Assembly (NCBI RefSeq): GCF_003182485.1
Contig: NZ_QGTX01000001.1
Coordinates: 2,066,001 to 2,130,000 of the forward strand
Reading direction: 5' to 3'
Length of the DNA stretch: 64,000 nt
From: Geodermatophilus normandii
GTDB taxonomy: Bacteria; Actinomycetota; Actinomycetes; Mycobacteriales; Geodermatophilaceae
The notes beneath the pieces were generated by a model, which had not been told where the DNA came from, did not search any database, and was given only the letters and a program-made list of their open reading frames with translations. Shown here piece by piece: positions 45,094-53,465 of the stretch. A program made the translations under genes and the position numbers. Position 1 is the stretch's first letter; every line of letters starts with the position of its first letter.

Positions 45094-46057
45094 GCAGCGG
45101 GTCGGGCAGCGCCTCGGCCCGCGCGGTGCCGAGGAACAGCGCGCCGCCCGCGGGTGCCTCGCCGTCCTCGGCCGGGCCGGTCGGGGCGACGGTCACGGTC
45201 AGGTCGTAGACCCGGCCGGTGTAGGCCGGCGGCGTCCCCGAGGGGCGGGCGTACGTGGGGAAGCGGCCGGTGAGCCGGAGCCCGTCCCCGTCCCGCGTCA
45301 CCCGGAGCGCGGGGGAGGGCAGGTCGGCGTACTCGGTGCCGGTGGGGGCGCACCCGGCCGCGCGCGGGTCGGCCGGCGCGGTGGTCCCGAGGCAGTTCCA
45401 GGTCGGCAGCCGCAGGTGGGCCAGCGCCGTCCCGTCGGTCCCCACGCTGACGCTCACCGACGGGTAGCCGACGGTGACCCCGACCGCGCGCTGCTCGAGC
45501 ACCAGGCCGCCGAGGGCCAGCCGCGCCGTGACCCCGTCGCGGCCGAGCGGCACCGACCGCGTGGCGAGCAGGCCGGCGCCGCGCTCTCCGGGCAGCGGGT
45601 CGTCGGGGACGGGTGGCAGCTCCGGGCGGGCCGTCGTCGGGGCGGCCGGGGGTGCCGACGACGTCGGCGCGCTCGCCGGCGGGGGAGCACCGACCGCCCG
45701 CTCCGGCGCGTCGGTGCCCAGCGCGACGCCGGCGAGGACGGCGACCAGGGCCAGCCCCGCGGCGACCAGGACGGCGAGGGTGCGCGGCGCCGGGTCCGGC
45801 CCGGCGGAGGCGAGGGCCGCCGGCGGCGGGGCGGCTGCCCGCGGCGGCGGGCCGGGGGTGCCCGGGGGCGCCTCGAGGAAGCCCGGGAGGTCGTCGACGG
45901 CCCAGCGCGGGCCGGAGCGAGGCGGCGCAGGTGCCGCCGGGGGCGGCGGAGGTCCGCCGCGCCCGCGGGTGAGCAGCAGCCCCGCGACGACCGCCGCGAG
46001 CGCCGGCAGGGCCGCGCCGAGCACGACCCAGGCGGCGAGCGGCGCGGGGGAGTCCAT
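45068..46057 (-). CDS. Hypothetical membrane protein with extracytoplasmic beta domain
   Basis: 329 residues, not recognised. Two hydrophobic segments, AAWVVLGAALPALAAVVAGLLL (about 7-28) and LAVLVAAGLALVAVLAGVAL (about 88-107), are joined by a Pro-rich stretch (PPPPPAAPAPP, PGTPGPPPRAAA). After the second segment a Pro/Ala/Ser linker leads to an apparently beta-rich domain (about 165-325) with LRLPTWNCLGTTAP and RAAGCAPTGTEYADL, whose two Cys may pair. The C-terminus IRVAG overlaps the 3' end of the gene at 44197 by 26 bp. The ATG at 46057 was used; one four codons upstream is also possible. Function unknown. Confidence 0.6.
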   Translation of the reverse strand: MDSPAPLAAWVVLGAALPALAAVVAGLLLTRGRGGPPPPPAAPAPPRSGPRWAVDDLPGFLEAPPGTPGPPPRAAAPPPAALASAGPDPAPRTLAVLVAAGLALVAVLAGVALGTDAPERAVGAPPPASAPTSSAPPAAPTTARPELPPVPDDPLPGERGAGLLATRSVPLGRDGVTARLALGGLVLEQRAVGVTVGYPSVSVSVGTDGTALAHLRLPTWNCLGTTAPADPRAAGCAPTGTEYADLPSPALRVTRDGDGLRLTGRFPTYARPSGTPPAYTGRVYDLTVTVAPTGPAEDGEAPAGGALFLGTARAEALPDPLLSRIRVAG

Positions 46058-46130
46058 CCGGAGCAGCATCCCAGGGGTCCCCGCGGCCGGGCTCCGTGCG
46101 GCACGCCGGGGCTCCTGCCAGGATCCCGGG

Positions 46131-47041
46131 GTGGTGCAGAGCGGAGCAGGGTCGACCTCGTCGGGGACATCGCCGGCCGCTCGCGAGCGGGTGGTCTCGC
46201 TGCTCGCCGAACTCGGGGTGGGCGAGCCGGTCGTCGCCGTGGCCGACCTGTCCGCCCGGCTCGGGGTGGTGCAGGGCGTGCTCGCCGACCGCGTCCTCGA
46301 CCTCGCGGTGACCGAGAGCGGCCGCGGGCGGCTGCTGGCGGAGCTGCGCGGGCGGCGCTGGGCCGAGGAGCGGCAGGTCGGCGTCCCGGAGGTGGTGGCC
46401 GCCGCCGACGACGGCCGCTGGCTGCTCTCCCGCCGCGTCCACCCCGCCCCTCCGGCGGGCCCGCTGGACCGCCGCGGCGGTCGAGGCCGCGGTGCGCATC
46501 GCGCCGCTGCCGGCCCGGCCGGCCGGCCGTGGGAGCCGCCGTCGGGCGGGTCGCTGCGCCGGGCCGCGGCGCGCTGCAGGACGGCTCCCGGCTCGTGCGC
46601 GCCGGGGTGCGGATCGGTGAGCTGCGGGCGGTGCGGGCGGCCGCGGCGCAGCTGCCGCTGTCCGAGGTCGCGCACGGCGACCTGCGGGCGGCCAACGTCG
46701 TCGTCGACACCGGCGACGGGGACGGCGAGGAGCGGCTGGTCGTCCTCGAGTGGTCCGGCGTGCGCGCCGCGCCCCGGCACCGCGACCTGCTGACGCTGTG
46801 GGCCACCACCCCGGACCCGCAGGACCGCGCGCAGATCGGCGAGGTGGTGCTCTCCCGGACCGCCGGCTGGGAGGAGCCCGACGTCGGGCTGCTGTGGCAC
46901 GCCGTCGCCCTCGAGCAGCTGGTCGCCCGGCTGACGCGGGCGGACCGCGGCGACGGCCTGGACACGGCCTTCGCCCGCGCCCGCCTCGACGAGGCGCGTG
47001 CGATGGCGCGCGAGCTCGGCAGCCCTGTCGACCGCGACTGA
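46131..47041 (+). pseudogene. Aminoglycoside-phosphotransferase-like gene broken by two frameshifts
   Basis: Three frames together give one APH/kinase-like protein. From GTG 46131 the first frame reads ARERVVSLLAELGVGEPVVA and EVVAAADDGRWLLSRRV to about 46455. A second frame (about 46456-46518) reads RARWTAAAVEAAVRIAPLPA. The third, from about 46519 to the stop at 47041, carries VAHGDLRAANVVVD (Brenner HGD-x-x-x-x-N motif) and LEWSGVRAAPRHRDLLTLW. The metal-binding D-F/W-G position is E-W-S-G rather than the usual Asp. The second shift lies in a GGCC-rich repeat (46511-46524), where slippage or a base-calling error is easy. Whether it is truly inactive depends on checking those two sites. Confidence 0.65.
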
Positions 47042-47145
47042 CCCTGCGGACCGGCGGATGGACGGCGCCCGCGCACGGTGCGGCCTCCGACGTCCGGGGT
47101 CCCGGGGCATCCCCGGGCGTCTGCCCTGGGGAACTGTCGTACCCG

Positions 47146-48480
47146 GTGCGTGGGTTCGGGGTCGTGCGGGAGGTCGCCGGGTCGCTCGTCGAGCGTGCGC
47201 TGGCGGGCTGGCTGGTGGAGCAGCCCGTCCGTGCTCAGCGGCTGCCGGTCGCCCTGCTGACCCGGCAGCAGAAGGCGGCCGAGGTGCAGCGCCTGCAGGC
47301 CCGCAGAGCGATGGACGCCGCCTACGAGGCCGAGCTGGTCCTCGGCCTGGCCGACGACTCTCCCGATGACGACGACCCGCCGCCGGGGACGCCTGGGGCG
47401 CGGTCGTGGGAGCCTGATCCCGAGCTGCCGGGGGTGTCGGAGTTCTTCCCCGCGGAGCTGGCGGTGGTCCTCAACTGCGGGCGGCTGTCGGCCGGTCAGC
47501 TCGCCCACCGCGCGTGGACCTACCGCAGCCACCTGCCGGCGACCTGGGCGGCGATGGCCGCCGGGGAGCTGGACGAGTACCGGGCCATGACCCTGGTCGA
47601 GGTGCTGGAGCACACCGACCCGGTCATCGCCCGCCGCGTCGAGAGCCGGCTGCTGCCCGAGGCCGCGCAGCTGACCGTGGGCCGCCTCAAGAAGAAGGCA
47701 CTGGCGCTCCTCCTGGAGCTGGATGCCGAGGCCGCCGACCGCCGTCATGAGCAGGCCAGGCGCCGCGCGGACGTGCGCGTCTATCCCTCGCCGCAGGAGG
47801 GGATGACCACGCTCGCCGCGGACCTGCCCGCGGACGTCGCCGCGGCCTGCCACGCGCTGGTCGACCAACTGGCGCGGCTGCTCGAGGCCGACGGCGACCC
47901 CCGCCCGATCGGCGAGCTGCGCACGCTGGTGTTGGCCGATCTGCTGCAGCGCCCGTGGGACGACGGTCGCCCGCCGGTGACCGCGCACCTGCAGGTCGTT
48001 GCCACGCTGGCGTCCCTGGCCGGCCGCTCGGAGGAGGCCGGTGAGGTCGACGGCCTGCCGATTCACCGCCGCCCAGTTGCGGGAGCTGCTGCAGCAGCTG
48101 GAGGCGCTGGGTGTGCGCCCCCCGGAGGGCGGATCGGTCACCCTCGCGCTGACCGAGGAGGACGGCACGCTGGGGGCGACCAGCACGCTGGAGCAGCTCC
48201 GCCGGTTGGCCCGCCGCGGCTGCCGCGACCATCCGGCCGTCGACTGCGCCGACCCGTGCTGCCTGTGCCGCAGCCACCACCGGCTGAAGACCCTCGCCCG
48301 CGGCTGGCGCTTCCAGATGAGCCCCATCGGGGTCCTCACCGTGACGACCCCCTCGGGCATCACCCGGACCACCCGGCCACCGGGCACGCGACCACCACCG
48401 GCCGAGGACACCGGGCCACCACCCCCGGGCGATCCGGACCACGACCCGCCACCGTTCCGACCGACGTCGGGAGTGCGGGT
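47146..48480 (+). pseudogene. DUF222 / HNH endonuclease relic (13E12-type), HNH core missing
   Basis: The DUF222 part is read from about 47146: LLTRQQKAAEVQRLQARRAM, PELPGVSEFFPAELAVVLNC, RAWTYRSHLPATWAAMAAGE and VGRLKKKALALLLELDAEA, through DGRPPVTAHLQVVATLAS. Near 48062 the frame shifts (CCGATTCACC, one base more than expected for DGLPITAAQLRELL), and the protein continues in another frame with TAAQLRELLQQLEALGVRPP. The C-terminal HNH domain is reduced to CADPCCLCRSHHRLKTLARG and GVLTVTTPSGITRTTRPPG. The roughly 50 residues that should hold the Cys pair, the DxDH and first His are absent. The remaining SHHRLKT end shows what was lost. The end is approximate because no clear stop remains. 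Confidence 0.75.
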
Positions 48481-48496
48481 CGGAGGGCTGAGCCGC

Positions 48497-48976
48497 TCAG
48501 CCCGTGGGGTCGATCTCCTCCGGGTCGCGGCCGAGCAGCACCGCCACCTGGTCGACGACGACGTCACGCACCAGGTCGGCGAGGTCGTCGCGGTCGTGCG
48601 CCCGGATCTCCAGCGGCCGCCGGTACACGACGATCCGGGCCGGCACCTCCCGGCCGTCCTCGCGGTGCGGCGGCAGCACGCGCGCCAGCGGCACCGTGCC
48701 GTCGTCGAGCACGTCGGGGTCGAGGACGACCTCGTCGGGGTCGGTGTGGTCGACCCAGGGCACGTCCTCGACGGCGAACTCCACCCCGGCGAGCTCCCGC
48801 TCCCAGCGGCGCTCGAGGTCCTCGACGACGTCGAGCACGAGGTCGTCGAACTGCTCCGCGCGGCTGCGCGCGAGGGGGACCTCGTCGGGGACGAGACGCC
48901 CGCGCAGGCCCCGGCCGTGCCGGTCGCGGCGGGACCGGGCGGGCCGGGAACGGTCGGGGCGGACGGGTCGGCTCAT
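48497..48976 (-). CDS. Metallopeptidase-like family protein without a visible HExxH
   Basis: 159 residues, matching the mycobacterial Rv3259 type found beside whiB2 and DUF3499 genes. An Arg-rich N-terminus (RPDRSRPARSRRDRHGRGLR) is followed by the conserved body: FDDLVLDVVEDLERRWEREL, GVEFAVEDVPWVDHTDPDEV and PARIVVYRRPLEIRAHDRDD, ending VVDQVAVLLGRDPEEIDP. Relatives called zincin-like carry HE-x-x-H at the last segment; here that site reads VVDQVAVLLG, so metal-peptidase activity is doubtful. The ATG at 48976 has TACGCT 9 bp before it. Starts further upstream add unconserved residues. Confidence 0.8.
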   Translation of the reverse strand: MSRPVRPDRSRPARSRRDRHGRGLRGRLVPDEVPLARSRAEQFDDLVLDVVEDLERRWERELAGVEFAVEDVPWVDHTDPDEVVLDPDVLDDGTVPLARVLPPHREDGREVPARIVVYRRPLEIRAHDRDDLADLVRDVVVDQVAVLLGRDPEEIDPTG

Positions 48977-48985
48977 GGCGGGGCG

Positions 48986-48991
48986 AGCGTA
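48986..48991 (-). promoter_or_regulatory. -10 box TACGCT before the metallopeptidase-like gene
   Basis: TACGCT on the minus strand followed by 9 bp and the ATG at 48976. Confidence 0.55.
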
Positions 48992-49136
48992 CGGCGCCCC
49001 CCGGGAGGCGGTCAGCGGAACTCCCGGGGCACGCGGCTCGTCACCCCGGTGACGGGGCACGCGGGGACGTCGGGTTGGATGGGGACCGAGGGACTCCCGC
49101 TCGGTGAGTCTGTCGCCGACTCCCGGGGTACGCGGC

Positions 49137-49142
49137 TACTGT
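49137..49142 (+). promoter_or_regulatory. -10 box TACTGT before the DUF3499 gene
   Basis: TACTGT lies 21 bp before the GTG at 49164; a GAGGAA Shine-Dalgarno sequence at 49152-49157 would be within the leader. A GTGACGGG octamer is at 49049-49056 upstream. Confidence 0.5.
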
Positions 49143-49163
49143 GCCCAGCGTGAGGAACCGGTG

Positions 49164-49514
49164 GTGAGGCAGTCACGTCGCTGCAGTCGCAGCGGCTGCG
49201 CGCAACCGGCGGCGGCGACACTGACCTACGTCTACGCCGAGTCGACCGCTGTCGTCGGTCCGTTGGCCACGTTCTCCGAGCCGCACAGCTACGACCTCTG
49301 CGAGTTCCACGCCGAGCGGCTCACCGTGCCCCGTGGCTGGGAGGTCGTCCGGCACGAGATCGACGTCGAGGACTCCGGCCCGACCGGGGACGACCTGCTC
49401 GCGCTCGCCGACGCCGTCCGCGAGGCGGCCCGTCCCGAGCCGCCGCGGCCTCCCGCCGACGACGGCCGCGGCACCCGCCGCGGGCACCTCCGCGTCCTGC
49501 CCGACCTCGAGTAA
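49164..49514 (+). CDS. DUF3499 family protein, probable zinc-binding
   Basis: 116 residues, the Rv3258c type. Its N-terminal half has spaced Cys and His: RRCSRSGCAQPAAATLTYVY (C-x4-C), then SEPHSYDLCEFHAERLTVPR (C-x2-H), likely a zinc ribbon. WEVVRHEID follows, and the C-terminal third is charged and disordered. The function is unknown, but the gene keeps its place between the metallopeptidase-like gene and manB in many actinobacteria. GTG at 49164 is 6 bp after GAGGAA; GTG at 49161 is too close to it. Confidence 0.82.
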   Translation: MRQSRRCSRSGCAQPAAATLTYVYAESTAVVGPLATFSEPHSYDLCEFHAERLTVPRGWEVVRHEIDVEDSGPTGDDLLALADAVREAARPEPPRPPADDGRGTRRGHLRVLPDLE

Positions 49515-49548
49515 CGCCCTCCCGGGAGCCGGGTCCCGCGCCCGCCGA

Positions 49549-49554
49549 TAGGGT
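49549..49554 (+). promoter_or_regulatory. -10 box TAGGGT before manB
   Basis: TAGGGT 48 bp before the manB GTG at 49603. GCGAGGGTGGG close to the start codon can serve as ribosome-binding site, so this transcript would have a leader. Confidence 0.5.
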
Positions 49555-49602
49555 CGTCCGGACCGGGGGACCGCCCCCGGCCAGTCCAGGCGAGGGTGGG
49601 CA

Positions 49603-50964
49603 GTGACGGACCTGTCGGCGATCATCAAGGCCTACGACGTCCGGGGCGTGGTCCCCGACCAGTGGGACGAGGACGTCGCGCGGCGCATCGGCGCCGCCTT
49701 CGCCGAGTTCGTGCACGCCGAGAGCGGCGCCACCGCGGTCGTCACCGCCCACGACATGCGCCCCTCCTCGGTGCCCCTGTCCCGCGCCTTCGCCGAGGGC
49801 GTCCTCTCCCGCGGCGTCGACGTCGTCGAGGCGGGGCTGGGCTCCACCGACCTCCTCTACTTCGCCGCCGGCTCGCTCGACGTGCCCGGCGCGATGTTCA
49901 CCGCGAGCCACAACCCGGCGCAGTACAACGGCATCAAGCTCTGCCGCGCCGGCGCCGCCCCCGTGGGCCAGGAGTCCGGGCTGGTCACCATCCGCGAGTG
50001 GGCCGAGCGCGACAGCTACGACCGCGCGCCGGCGCGGGTCGCCGAGGTCGGCCAGCGCGACCTGCTGTCCGCCTACGCCGCCCACCTGCGCTCGCTGGTC
50101 GACCTGTCGGGGATCCGCCCGCTGCGGGTCGTCGTCGACGCCGGCAACGGCATGGGCGGGCACACCGTCCCGGTGGTGCTCGACGGCCTCCCGCTCGACG
50201 TCGTCCCGCTGTACTTCGAGCTCGACGGCACGTTCCCCAACCACGAGGCCAACCCGCTGGACCCGGCGAACCTGGTCGACCTGCAGGAGGCGGTCCGCCG
50301 CGAGGGCGCCGACATCGGCCTGGCCTTCGACGGCGACGCCGACCGCGTGTTCGTCGTCGACGAGCGCGGGGAGCCGGTGAGCCCCTCGGCGATCACCGCC
50401 CTGGTCGCCGTCCGCGAGCTGGCCAAGGGCCGGGGGACGACGGTCATCCACAACCTGATCACCTCGCGGGCGGTGCCCGAGATCGTGCGCGAGCACGGCG
50501 GGCAGCCGGTGCGCACCCGGGTCGGGCACTCGTTCATCAAGGCCGAGATGGCCCGCACCGACGCCGTCTTCGGCGGTGAGCACTCGGCGCACTACTACTT
50601 CCGCGACTTCTGGCGGGCCGACACCGGCATGCTCGCCGCGATGCACGTGCTGGCCGCACTCGGCGAGCAGAGCCGGACGCTGTCGGAGCTGACCGCCGCC
50701 TACAGCCGCTACGCCGCCTCCGGGGAGGTCAACTCCACGGTGGCCGACGCCGCCGCGAGCACCGCCGCGGTCCGCGAGGCCTTCGACGCCGAGGGCGCGA
50801 CGTTCGACGAGCTCGACGGGCTGACCGTCGACCTGCCCGACGGGTCGTGGTTCAACCTGCGGGCCAGCAACACCGAGCCGCTGCTGCGGCTCAACGTCGA
50901 GGCGCCCGACCGGGCGCGGATGGAACGGCTCAGGGACCGGGTGCTGGGGATGGTGCGCGCATGA
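49603..50964 (+). CDS. manB: Phosphomannomutase/phosphoglucomutase
   Basis: 453 residues. It begins LSAIIKAYDVRGVVPDQWDE (the Y-D-x-R-G entrance motif). The phosphoserine loop is FTASHNPAQYNGIKLC, the metal loop is LAFDGDADRVFVVDE, and the sugar-binding part is KAEMARTDAVFGGEHSAHYY. The phosphate-binding C-terminal SNTEPLLRLNVEA is also intact. It interconverts mannose-6-phosphate and mannose-1-phosphate for GDP-mannose. The stop overlaps the Trm112-like gene by 4 bp, and a SIS-domain gene follows in the same run. manA closes the region at 53466 and manC is at 37586. Confidence 0.95.
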   Translation: MTDLSAIIKAYDVRGVVPDQWDEDVARRIGAAFAEFVHAESGATAVVTAHDMRPSSVPLSRAFAEGVLSRGVDVVEAGLGSTDLLYFAAGSLDVPGAMFTASHNPAQYNGIKLCRAGAAPVGQESGLVTIREWAERDSYDRAPARVAEVGQRDLLSAYAAHLRSLVDLSGIRPLRVVVDAGNGMGGHTVPVVLDGLPLDVVPLYFELDGTFPNHEANPLDPANLVDLQEAVRREGADIGLAFDGDADRVFVVDERGEPVSPSAITALVAVRELAKGRGTTVIHNLITSRAVPEIVREHGGQPVRTRVGHSFIKAEMARTDAVFGGEHSAHYYFRDFWRADTGMLAAMHVLAALGEQSRTLSELTAAYSRYAASGEVNSTVADAAASTAAVREAFDAEGATFDELDGLTVDLPDGSWFNLRASNTEPLLRLNVEAPDRARMERLRDRVLGMVRA

Positions 50965-51182
50965 CGCAGGGGACGACGTCGGGACCGTTGGGGTTGGACC
51001 CGCTGCTGCTGGAGGTCCTCGCCTGCCCCGACACCCACCACAGCCCGCTCACCGTCGACGAGGCCGCCGGCGAGCTGCTGTGCGCGACCTGCGACCGGGC
51101 GTTCCCCGTCCGCGACGGCATCCCGGTGCTGCTGCTGGACGAGGCGCGACGGCGCGGCGGGACGGGAACGGCCACGCCGTGA
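50961..51182 (+). CDS. Trm112-like zinc-ribbon protein
   Basis: 73 residues. LLEVLACPDTHHSPLTVDEA and ELLCATCDRAFPVRDGIPVLL give the Trm112 pattern (C-P near the start, C-x2-C and D-G-I-P at the end), which binds zinc in some members. In eukaryotes and archaea Trm112 activates methyltransferases; the role of the short bacterial form is not settled. It lies between manB and the SIS gene with 4-bp overlaps on both sides (ATG at 50961 and GTG of the next gene at 51179), so it is made with them. Confidence 0.88.
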   Translation: MTQGTTSGPLGLDPLLLEVLACPDTHHSPLTVDEAAGELLCATCDRAFPVRDGIPVLLLDEARRRGGTGTATP

Positions 51183-52321
51183 CCTCACCCGAGCTGGCCG
51201 AGGAGGTCCTCGACGACCTCGACGTGCTGCGCGCCCGTGATCCGCGCGGCCTGCTGCCCGCCGTCGCCGGTGCCGGTGCGCAGGTGCGCGAGACCGCCCG
51301 GCTGACCGAGGAGGCGGGGCTGGACCGCGTCACCGGTGGCGGCCGCCCGCGCGGCCTGGTCATCGTCGCCCGGCGGGAGGGTGCGGTGGCGGCGTCGGTG
51401 CTGCGCGCGCTCCTCGGCCCGTCGAGCCCGGTCACCGTCGACGTCGTCCCGGGCCCGGACCTGCCGGTGTGGACCGGACCGACCGACATCGCCGTCGTCG
51501 CCACCCGGACCGGCGCGGGCCGCTACGCGGTCACCCCGGCCTACGAGGCGGCCCGCCGCGGCGTGACCCTGCTGGGCATCGGTGCCGAGGACGCACCGCT
51601 GCGGGCGGCCTGCTCCACCGCGCGGATGCCCTACGTCCCGCTGCCGCGCTCCCGGGTGCGGCACACCACGCTGTGGTCGCTGCTCACCCCGCTGCTGCGG
51701 CTGGCCACCGACCTCGGCCTGGTGCGCCCCGAGGCCGCCGACCTCGAGGCGGTCGCCGCGGCCCTCGACGAGGTCGCCGCGGAGTGCGGCCCGGCCCGGG
51801 AGTCGTTCACCAACCCGGCCAAGACGCTGGCCCTCGAGCTGCTCGACGCCTTCCCCGTCATCGCCGCCGAGGGCCCGCTGGCCGACACCGCGGCCGCCCG
51901 CTTCGCCGACCAGCTCGCCACCCTCGCCGGCCTGCCCACCAGCGGCTTCCGGCTGCCCGACCAGCGGGTGGCCGCCTGTGCCGTCCTGGGCGGCCCGCTG
52001 GCGCCGCGCGACGCCGACGACTTCTTCCGCGACCGCGCCGAGGACGAGGGGCGCCGGCTGCGGCTGCTCACCATCCGCGACACCGACGCCGCCCACCACG
52101 ACGGCGCCGGCGAGCGCGAGCCCCGCTCGGCCAACGAGGCGATGAGCGAGGTGCTGCGCACCGCGGTGGCGGGCAACGTGCCGGTCAGCGGGCTGGCCGA
52201 GCACGGCGACCCCGACCGCTACGGCCGGCTGCCCCGCCTCGCCCGCCAGCTGGCGGTCGCCGACTTCAGCGCCGTCTACCTGGCGCTGGCCCTCGACCAG
52301 GAGCGGGCCCTGCGACGCTGA
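51179..52321 (+). CDS. SIS-domain sugar-phosphate isomerase-like protein
   Basis: 380 residues, the Rv3256c type, related to bifunctional phosphoglucose/phosphomannose isomerases. After a helical start (LAEEVLDDLDVLRARDPRGL), two SIS-like lobes are seen: GLVIVARREGAVAASVLRAL and VAVVATRTGAGRYAVTPAYE. ARRGVTLLGIGAEDAPLRAA follows, and the C-terminal lobe has ALELLDAFPVIAAEGPLA and ANEAMSEVLRTAVAGNVPVSG. The classical S-x-S-G-x-T phosphate loop is not clear, so catalysis is uncertain. Placement between manB and manA suggests a link to mannose metabolism. GTG at 51179 overlaps the Trm112-like stop. Confidence 0.83.
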   Translation: MTSPELAEEVLDDLDVLRARDPRGLLPAVAGAGAQVRETARLTEEAGLDRVTGGGRPRGLVIVARREGAVAASVLRALLGPSSPVTVDVVPGPDLPVWTGPTDIAVVATRTGAGRYAVTPAYEAARRGVTLLGIGAEDAPLRAACSTARMPYVPLPRSRVRHTTLWSLLTPLLRLATDLGLVRPEAADLEAVAAALDEVAAECGPARESFTNPAKTLALELLDAFPVIAAEGPLADTAAARFADQLATLAGLPTSGFRLPDQRVAACAVLGGPLAPRDADDFFRDRAEDEGRRLRLLTIRDTDAAHHDGAGEREPRSANEAMSEVLRTAVAGNVPVSGLAEHGDPDRYGRLPRLARQLAVADFSAVYLALALDQERALRR

Positions 52322-52425
52322 CCCGGCGGCCGGTGTCCGACCCGCCGGCCCGGGGTACCGCTCCCGGACGCGCCCGACCCGACCGCGCGCACCCACGACT
52401 GCTGACCGACCGGAAGGACCTCCCC

Positions 52426-53370
52426 GTGGCCGGTGGACTCGTAGCCCTCTTCGACGACGTGGCGCTGATCGCCCGCGCCGCAGCCGCCTCCATCGACGAC
52501 GTCGGGGCCGCCGCCGGGAAGGCGAGCATCAAGGCCGCGGGCGTGGTCGTCGACGACACCGCCGTCACGCCGCAGTACGTGCAGGGCATCAGCGCCGAGC
52601 GCGAGATCCCGATCATCCGGCGGATCGCCAAGGGGTCGCTGCGCAACAAGCTGCTGGTCATCCTCCCGGTGATCCTGCTGCTCAGCGAGTTCCTCCCGTG
52701 GCTGCTGACGCCGATCCTCATGGTCGGCGGCGCCTACCTCTGTTACGAGGGCGCGGAGAAGGTGTGGCACCGCCTCAAGGGCCACTCCGCCGCCCACGGC
52801 TCCGCCGAGGAGCACCCGCCGGACGAGGACTCCCTCGTGCGCGGGGCCGTGCGCACCGACCTCATCCTGTCCGCGGAGATCATGGTCATCTCGCTCAACG
52901 AGGTGGCGGAGGAGAGCTTCTGGTCCCGGCTGGCGATCCTCGTCGTCGTCGGCGTGCTGATCACCGTCCTCGTCTACGGCGTCGTCGCCCTCATCGTGAA
53001 GATGGACGACGCCGGTCTGCGGCTGTCGCGGTCGGACAAGAAGGGCGTCGCCGGGCTGGGCCGCGGCCTGGTCAAGGGCATGCCGAAGCTGCTCACCGCC
53101 CTGACCGTCATCGGTACGGCCGCGATGCTGTGGGTCGGCGGCCACATCCTGCTGGTGGGCAGCGACGAGCTCGGGCTGCACGCCGTGTACGGCCTCGTGC
53201 ACCACCTGGAGGAGGCGGCCCACGAGGCCACCGGTGCCCTGGGCGGGGTGGTGGGCTGGCTGGTCAACACGGTGGCCAGCGCCATCGTGGGGCTCGTCGT
53301 CGGCGCGCTGGTCGTGCTCGTGCTGAGCCTCACGCTGCACCGCCGGAAGGCCGGCGCGCAGGCGCACTGA
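52426..53370 (+). CDS. DUF808 family membrane protein
   Basis: 314 residues, YedI/DUF808 family. The start GGLVALFDDVALIARAAAAS is family-typical, as are DDVGAAAGKASIKAAGVVVDD and TPQYVQGISAEREIPIIRRI. There are five or six hydrophobic segments, for example KLLVILPVILLLSEFLPWLL, LAILVVVGVLITVLVYGVV and TALTVIGTAAMLWVGGHILL. The last span ends in a short His-rich or basic tail. Its function is not known. GTG at 52426 has GGAAGG 8 bp before it. It stands alone between the SIS gene and manA, and may be a later insertion into the manB-manA region. Confidence 0.88.
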   Translation: MAGGLVALFDDVALIARAAAASIDDVGAAAGKASIKAAGVVVDDTAVTPQYVQGISAEREIPIIRRIAKGSLRNKLLVILPVILLLSEFLPWLLTPILMVGGAYLCYEGAEKVWHRLKGHSAAHGSAEEHPPDEDSLVRGAVRTDLILSAEIMVISLNEVAEESFWSRLAILVVVGVLITVLVYGVVALIVKMDDAGLRLSRSDKKGVAGLGRGLVKGMPKLLTALTVIGTAAMLWVGGHILLVGSDELGLHAVYGLVHHLEEAAHEATGALGGVVGWLVNTVASAIVGLVVGALVVLVLSLTLHRRKAGAQAH

Positions 53371-53398
53371 CCCGGCGGCGGTCGCCCCTCCCGCGCGT

Positions 53399-53417
53399 CC
53401 CTGCCACCCCGGCAGGG
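53399..53417 (+). terminator. Small hairpin after the DUF808 gene
   Basis: A 7-bp stem (CCCTGCC / GGCAGGG) with a 5-base loop, 28 bases beyond the stop. Weak. Confidence 0.4.
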
Positions 53418-53451
53418 TGACGACGCGCTCCGCCCCGCCCGTGCCCGCCGG

Positions 53452-53457
53452 TAGCCT
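53452..53457 (+). promoter_or_regulatory. -10 box TAGCCT, leaderless spacing to manA
   Basis: TAGCCT followed by 8 bp and the ATG at 53466. Confidence 0.6.
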
Positions 53458-53465
53458 CCGGGGCG

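Noticed and set aside
47146..48480. DUF222/HNH gene as an intact mobile or homing element
   Set aside because: The HNH core is missing and the frame is broken; no flanking target duplication was seen.
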